Source: Leptospira weilii (lineage in GTDB: Bacteria > Spirochaetota > Leptospiria > Leptospirales > Leptospiraceae). From it: 10,000 nucleotides of DNA. The position numbers and the translations under genes were made by a program. A model generated the notes under the pieces. It was given only the letters and a program-made list of their open reading frames with translations. It did not search any database and was not told the origin of the DNA. Below are positions 1 through 10,000 of this stretch, piece by piece. The stretch lies in assembly GCF_006874765.1 (NCBI RefSeq), contig NZ_CP040840.1, positions 2,325,001 through 2,335,000 on the forward strand, read 5' to 3'. Position 1 is the stretch's first letter. Each line of letters opens with the position of its first letter.

Positions 1-1
1 A

Positions 2-456
2 AGGGGTAAAGAAGGGGCGGCTTTCGACGAACAAGCGAAAGAATTGGATCGTAAAGCATTGTTTTTGGAAGATATCGAAAGAAATTACAATCGCAAACGG
101 AAATCGATTCGTTATAGCGATCCGGATCTTTCTTTAACGGGGGAATCTTCCCAACTCGAAATCGATCGATACGCAAGAGAAAAACCCAAGGACGGACTTT
201 TGCAAGAATCGAATATTCCCGAAGGGAAGGATCCCTTGAGGGATGGAAGAAGGGAAGGAGTCGGAACTCCGAAACTACCGACAGAGTCGGACGTACTGCC
301 GACGGAAGATCGAATCAAAACGCCGGAAGCAAATCGTAATCTGGATGATCCGGGGATCATTTCTTCGGAGAGAGGAAACGGAAATTCCCGAAATCAGGAA
401 CGTCCGAATTTGATAAAACCGCCTAAAAATAATTCCAAGGGAACTTTGGAGCCTCG

Positions 457-460
<4 letters not shown>
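2..460 (+). CDS. Hydrophilic protein of unknown function, C-terminal part (5' end outside window)
   Basis: The reading frame is open from the first complete codon at base 2 and has no upstream stop, so the true start lies before the window; a TTG at 44 is only an internal codon that can look like a start. The visible 152 residues begin with a charged, helix-prone stretch rich in Glu, Lys and Ala. They then become a Pro/Glu/Arg/Asn-rich, low-hydrophobicity tail, which I infer to be disordered. There is no membrane segment, Cys or catalytic motif in the visible part. The stop TGA (458-460) overlaps the ATG of the next gene in an ATGA junction, so the two are very likely co-transcribed and translationally coupled. 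I do not recognise the family. The tail could belong to a larger exported or membrane protein whose domain lies to the left. Confidence 0.75.
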
Positions 461-1479
<1,019 letters not shown>

Positions 1480-1702
1480 ATTCAGCGTTTCATTCTTTAT
1501 CATAACCAATCACACAAATTAAGAAGGCTTTTGGGATAATAAGGATCAAAAACTGATATTTTTCAAGTGTTCCGACAAGAATGAGGCTTTTTACTTGCAA
1601 AAAGTATAATTTTCTGATAGAGAAAAATCTCCCGAGCCTTTCCGCCTCCAGGCTCAATGATTTGCTCCCTACGGGTCGCTCATCACCCCCCACCCAAAAT
1701 TA
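1480..1702. other. Intergenic stretch left of the IS, with a repeat-like segment
   Basis: No convincing gene is seen. The first 140 bases are AT-rich and featureless. From about 1631 to 1685 there is a structured, more GC-rich segment: a hairpin with arms GAGCCT (1634-1639) and AGGCTC (1650-1655), followed by GCTCCCTACGGGTCGCTCAT (1664-1683). The latter resembles 3069-3084 and 3187-3198 on the other side of the IS. The segment reads like a fragment of a short interspersed repeat rather than a promoter. No terminator with a U-run is seen after the TPR gene. Confidence 0.6.
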
Positions 1703-1708
1703 TGTACA

Positions 1709-1752
1709 TCCTGGGACATAGGTAACAGTTTAAACCAACGACATGGGTTACA
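1709..1752 (+). repeat. Left end of IS: outer and inner transposase-binding-like boxes
   Basis: The outer box ACATAGGTAACA (1716-1727) is followed 25 bp later by the related inner box ACATGGGTTACA (1741-1752), which differs at two positions. The same box occurs twice, also 25 bp apart, at the right end in inverted orientation. The stop codon of the transposase (TAA, complement of 1748-1750) lies within the inner box, so gene and end overlap. Repeated boxes at IS ends are commonly transposase binding sites; that role is inferred here. Confidence 0.75.
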
Positions 1753-2899
1753 CTTTTAAAGTCCTAGTTACTTTTCGAATTCGTTCATCAAAATATCCGA
1801 TTGTTACAAAGCTGAAGTAGATTCGCCAAAGGCCGTCTTCGACCGGCTCAAATCCGATTCTTTCCCCGGCTAAACTCTTCGTGATGAAGTATCTTTGATT
1901 TTTCCAATAAAAGCAACCATCATCCACTTTCCGGATTTCAAAATGATCCGGATACCGTATTTCAGGAATACGATTCGGAAATATTCTCGTTGAATGTTTA
2001 TAAAGCTGGGAAGGAGTTTTTTGACCCAATGCTTCATGCGGACGTTCAAAATTGTATTCCGCTCTAAATCGATCAAAAGATTTCTGTTGTTGTTTCATAG
2101 AAGAACGGATCGGATATACCGCTTCCGCTTTTAAGGTGCGATGCATTCTCTCGTGTCGTCCGTTCTCTTGAGGTTTACCGGGACGAATTCTTTCAGGAAG
2201 AATTCCCAATTTAATCCACCAAGTGGAAAGCAGAGACATTCCTAATCCCGCCGCAAACGGGACCCCATTGTCCGTTCGAATCGCATTCGGCAATCCGTAT
2301 TCTCGAAAACATCTTTCGAATTCTTTCTTGGTATCGTAGGTTTTTGTGCCTGAAAGACCTTTACAACAAAGTAAGAATCGACTGTAACCGTCCGAAATTG
2401 TCAAAGGGTAACATCGAATTCCATCTTTGAGTTTGAAATCTCCTTTGAAATCCGCACACCAAACCGCATTCGGATGATCGTAACCTTGAAACGGGAAGGA
2501 GCGAGCAATCATCTCTCGCTTCTTCTTTCGAGATTTTACCAAACCTCTTTTCTGAAGAATATTGCCGATCGTGCTTGCTGAAGGCCAAGTGATTTCAGGA
2601 TTATCCTTTTCTAATATGACAAGCAGCTTCTTCGGTCCCCAAGTCGGATGTCGTTTACGAAGTGCAAGGATGAATCTCTCTTCCGCAAAACTAACTCGAT
2701 TGGGATTCGTATGAGGAGATTTGCTTCTGTCTAAAAGTCCGTTTGGACCTTCTTGTCGATATCGATTCAACCATTTGTAACCGGTCTTTCTACTGATTCC
2801 AAACGTCTCGCACAACGAAGTGATTGAAACACTTCCGTCGCAGACTGCCGCAATGAATTTTACTTTCTCGTCCATCGGTGACACCTCTTTCCATGGCAA
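1748..2899 (-). CDS. IS481-family DDE transposase
   Basis: This is the enzyme that cuts and joins the ends of the element. Starting at TTG 2899 it has 383 residues. The frame is open to an ATG at 2920, which would add seven residues. TTG is preferred because AGGAGGG lies eight bases upstream and because the resulting N-terminus, M-PWKEVSPMDEKV, matches what I recall of IS481 transposases. ATG 2875 with GAGGTG seven bases upstream is an alternative. In numbering from ATG 2920, a helix-turn-helix occupies about 32-54 (SITSLCETFGISRKTGYKWL). The RNase H-fold catalytic core has Asp157 (WCADFKGDF), Asp217 (RTDNGVPF) and probably Glu257 in ENGRHERMHRTLK. The typical 'FNxxRPHEALGxxTP' element appears as YNFERPHEALGQKTP. 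The length is normal and all catalytic residues are present, so the gene looks functional. Confidence 0.92.
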   Translation of the reverse strand: MPWKEVSPMDEKVKFIAAVCDGSVSITSLCETFGISRKTGYKWLNRYRQEGPNGLLDRSKSPHTNPNRVSFAEERFILALRKRHPTWGPKKLLVILEKDNPEITWPSASTIGNILQKRGLVKSRKKKREMIARSFPFQGYDHPNAVWCADFKGDFKLKDGIRCYPLTISDGYSRFLLCCKGLSGTKTYDTKKEFERCFREYGLPNAIRTDNGVPFAAGLGMSLLSTWWIKLGILPERIRPGKPQENGRHERMHRTLKAEAVYPIRSSMKQQQKSFDRFRAEYNFERPHEALGQKTPSQLYKHSTRIFPNRIPEIRYPDHFEIRKVDDGCFYWKNQRYFITKSLAGERIGFEPVEDGLWRIYFSFVTIGYFDERIRKVTRTLKV

Positions 2900-2918
2900 A
2901 GGATTAACCCTCCTTTGC
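2896..2918 (-). promoter_or_regulatory. Hairpin enclosing the transposase ribosome binding site and start
   Basis: In the transposase mRNA, GCAAAGGA and TCCTTTGC form a perfect 8-bp stem around the 7-base loop GGGTTAA. The Shine-Dalgarno AAAGGAGGG occupies the 5' arm and loop, and the likely TTG start lies in the 3' arm. When the hairpin is folded, both would be hidden from the ribosome. IS10 and IS50 are known to use comparable structures to prevent transposase synthesis from read-through transcripts. A similar role here is inference. Confidence 0.65.
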
Positions 2919-2929
2919 ATTAATTTTAG

Positions 2930-2978
2930 TGTTACCTATGTTCCTGGTCTATTTTGTTACCTATGTTCCCGGTTCATA
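2930..2978 (-). repeat. Right end of IS: outer and inner transposase-binding-like boxes
   Basis: On the plus strand TGTTACCTATGT occurs at 2930-2941 and again at 2955-2966, both exact reverse complements of the left outer box. The identity extends past the box: TGTTACCTATGTTCCTGGT and TGTTACCTATGTTCCCGGT differ at a single base. The 25-bp period is the same as at the left end. The inner copy ends only about 10 bases before the first ATG of the transposase frame, so transposase bound there could also repress its own gene (inference). Confidence 0.8.
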
Positions 2979-2980
2979 CC

Positions 2981-3203
2981 TTAGGGAGGGGCGTAAGTTT
3001 CACAGAGGATTTGTCGTAATTCCGACAAATTGATCTTGAGATCCAAGCACTTGTGGGTAACGTTATGATTCCCTATGGGTCATTCGACAGATCGCTATCT
3101 CAGCTACGCTGAGAAACAACCTTATGTTTCGACCCATGGGGAGAAACATTGAGTTAAACGCTCCCGCTGCCTTTTGTTTGAGTTGCTTCCTAAGGGTCGC
3201 AAC
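2981..3203. other. Intergenic stretch right of the IS, packed with hairpins
   Basis: No gene is supported. Three inverted repeats are visible. First, ATTTGTCG/CGACAAAT (3009-3016 and 3023-3030) is a perfect 8-bp stem. Second, CCCTATGGGTC (3071-3081) pairs with GACCCATGGGG (3131-3141) through one G-U, and encloses the perfect 7-bp hairpin TCTCAGC/GCTGAGA (3098-3104 and 3108-3114). Third, a 9-bp hairpin begins at 3178 and runs into the CheX-like gene. None is followed by a clear U-run. The impression is a cluster of small interspersed repeats, possibly together ending transcription of the converging genes. Confidence 0.6.

Positions 3204-3207
<4 letters not shown>
3178..3207. repeat. Perfect 9-bp hairpin across the stop codon of the CheX-like gene
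   Basis: TTGAGTTGC (3178-3186) and GCAACTCAA (3199-3207) are exact reverse complements around the 12-base loop TTCCTAAGGGTC. The TGA stop of the CheX-like gene (complement of 3204-3206) is within the right arm. The loop matches the pattern of the other repeats at 1666-1676 and 3070-3081. No U-run follows on the minus strand, so it is not a textbook terminator, though it may protect the 3' end of the mRNA. Confidence 0.8.
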
Positions 3208-5803
<2,596 letters not shown>

Positions 5804-6105
5804 AGTCTTTGTAAGAAAAGAAGCCTGTCATAGGTCTGACCGACGATTTTTTACTGAAACATTTGCGGTTCTCCGCTCGAATTGGTGGTGAGTGGGCTTT
5901 GCGGGAATCTGTGATTTTTTAGTATATTAGAAAAACTGCATGAACTGGAATCCATCTTCTCGAAAATGTTCCGAAAAAACGGATCGTTTTTCTTTTGACT
6001 TTTATGAAAAGTGGGTCGCATGCAGATTCGCTTCTCATGGAAAGGGTAATTTAGTTTTCTTTTAACTCAGCAAAACACCCCTGTAAGTCCGAAGTTTGAG
6101 GTTAT
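5804..6105. other. 302-bp convergent intergenic stretch with no convincing gene
   Basis: AGACTT (5787-5792) and AAGTCT (5803-5808) form a 6-bp stem spanning the stop codon of the upstream gene, followed only by TTGT, so it is at best a weak terminator. GCGGTTCTCCGC (5865-5876) is a small 4-bp hairpin. An ATG-started frame of 41 codons (5940-6065, plus strand) has no good ribosome binding site and no recognisable product. Nothing else is seen. Confidence 0.5.
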
Positions 6106-7056
<951 letters not shown>

Positions 7057-8063
7057 TCAAAACGGATCAGAAGTTTCGTAAAAGAATTTTTTCAAATTCG
7101 GGATTTCTCGAAACCCTTTTAAAAAGTCGGGGTCGATTACATGCAAAATCGAATCGGAATCCGATCGAAAGATCGGTTCTCCGTCGGAAGTGTTTCCAAT
7201 CCATTCCAAGTTCAAAAAAGAACTCTGATCCGAGCGAAGGCGGACTTCGATCTGAAAATGATCTTTGGGATTCAAAGGGAAAATCTTTTCCTCGAACGGT
7301 CTTTTTAAAACTCTTTCCGCCTTGAGTGTTAGGATTTTTTGAACGATTCGAAAACAATCCTCGCCCGGACAGAGGTGAAAATTCGAAGAAATCGGTTTCC
7401 AATTTCCCGGTTCCGTTTGTTCGATTTCAAACGCGACATTCTTGTTTTCGGAAGAATAAATTAGAATAGTATGAATTTCTTGCATACGAACGTTTTCCGG
7501 AATTAAAAGGTTCGAGAGGAAGAAGTTTTCATTCCCGCGGCCTGCCAGGGAATTTAAATTCTCTTCCACAAACCAGATTTCTCCCGTGTTTGGTTCTCGA
7601 ATAAAGGTTCCGCTTTGCGATTTTCCGGAAGTTCCTATGTCCAATTTTTTGATTTCTCCGGATTCTGTTTGGATTTCTAATTTTAATTCCTCACCGTTTA
7701 AACCGAATTCTTTCGAATTGGAATTGGAAGATATTTTCGTAAACTTTCGGATATTTAAAATAGCGTTTAGGAAAGAAGCGATTTTTTTGAAGTCAGGTCT
7801 GGCTTCGACTTCTCCGATTAGGACGGACCAAGTTCTATTTTTTTGCTCTAAGATTGCCTCATGTCCTTTTCTCCCGACTTGAATCCTTTCGATTTCATTC
7901 GCTTTAAAAGGAAAGAAAGGGTCGTACGTTCTTTGAAAGGATCTGAAAGGATCGGAGATTAAAAAGTAAACAGTACCTAAAACTAGATTGATTAGAACCA
8001 AAACAAGGGCGGTTTCTTTCCGAAAGAAATGATCGAAAGCTGTAAGAATTTTTATTCGAGACT

Positions 8064-8067
<4 letters not shown>
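7057..8067 (-). CDS. DUF4340 membrane-anchored protein, partner of GldG-like ABC system
   Basis: The protein has 336 residues. About 18-38 is a single hydrophobic anchor; the rest is probably periplasmic. The DUF4340 pattern is visible in the opening FPFKANEIERIQVGRKGHEAI, a tryptophan strand (NRTWSVLIGEVEARPD), and later EFGLNGEELKLEIQTESGE, KLDIGTSGKSQSGTFIRE and EIWFVEENLNSLA, the alternating beta-strand repeats of this family. DUF4340 genes are commonly found next to GldG/ABC_transp_aux genes and the pair is thought to form the extracytoplasmic part of an ABC complex; biochemical function is not established. The ATG lies in an ATGA overlap (8064-8067) with the GldG-like gene, which also supports this start. 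Residues 233-242 contain two Cys (CPGEDC) that could form a disulfide. It is the last gene of the chain. Confidence 0.85.

Positions 8068-10000
<1,933 letters not shown>

Larger units (their letters stand above)
1703..2980 (-). mobile_element. IS481-family insertion sequence, apparently intact
   Basis: The element is about 1.28 kb and holds one uninterrupted DDE transposase gene on the minus strand. The left end is placed at TGTACATCC (1703), because IS481-family elements usually begin with TGT. The right end is less certain and is placed at 2978-2980. The ends are related in inverted orientation: TCCTGGGACATAGGTAACA at the left against ACCGGGAACATAGGTAACA read inward from the right. The outermost 6-8 bp are poorly matched, so the right tip may be decayed or misplaced. 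A possible 3-bp target repeat TTA (1700-1702 and 2981-2983) is too short to trust. No frameshift or stop interrupts the transposase, so the element could be active. It lies between two convergent genes and disrupts neither. Confidence 0.8.

Noticed and set aside
1490..1693. 67-codon frame on the minus strand (contains VGSKSLSLEAERLGRFF)
   Set aside because: It runs through the repeat-like segment and hairpin next to the IS, has no ribosome binding site, and looks like a translated repeat rather than a gene.
1700..2983. TTA on both sides of the IS as a target duplication
   Set aside because: Three bases are too few, and the right end of the element is uncertain by a couple of bases.
5940..6065. 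41-codon ATG frame in the intergenic stretch
   Set aside because: It has a weak ribosome binding site, no recognisable motif and a length expected by chance; kept only as a note in the intergenic entry.

Overview
The window most likely comes from a Leptospira chromosome, probably the pathogenic clade. This rests on the style of the proteins (Lys/Glu/Ser-rich lipoprotein- and TPR-like exported proteins), the overlapping gene chains, the short hairpin repeats of the 'CTCCCTACGGGTC' and 'TTGTCGTAATTCCGACAA' type between genes, and gene families that I associate with that genus. No search was run. Sampled lines are by eye roughly 40-45% GC, so a species other than the AT-rich L. interrogans is possible.

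Left part (1-1479, plus strand): the 3' end of a hydrophilic, probably disordered protein overlaps by ATGA a secreted protein with a disordered middle and C-terminal TPR repeats. The second gene carries a perfect 14-bp stem-loop inside its coding sequence.

Middle (1480-3203): a convergent intergenic zone holds an apparently intact IS481-family insertion sequence (about 1703-2980). Both ends carry two copies of the box ACATAGGTAACA spaced exactly 25 bp apart. The transposase ribosome binding site and its likely TTG start lie in the two arms of a perfect 8-bp hairpin. The IS is flanked by several short, hairpin-forming repeat-like sequences.

3204-4903 (minus strand): a membrane-anchored SurA/PpiD-like chaperone without a recognisable parvulin domain is coupled, by TAATG, to a CheX-like CheY-P phosphatase with its D-x3-E-x2-N...P motif intact. 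Diverging from these, 5006-5803 is an unrecognised single-pass membrane protein. A 302-bp stretch without a convincing gene follows.

6106-10000 (minus strand): an ICMT/PEMT-type integral membrane methyltransferase lies downstream of a tightly overlapping chain: ABC-2 permease GldF-like (C-terminal end only, running off the window), GldG-like auxiliary protein and DUF4340 protein. The two complete junctions of the chain are ATGA overlaps, so the three proteins are probably made together as one envelope ABC complex. The ATPase would be expected beyond the right edge.

The least expected features are the double-box architecture of the IS, the translation-sequestering hairpin of its transposase, the 14-bp hairpin in the TPR gene, and the pairing of a periplasmic chaperone with a cytoplasmic chemotaxis phosphatase.
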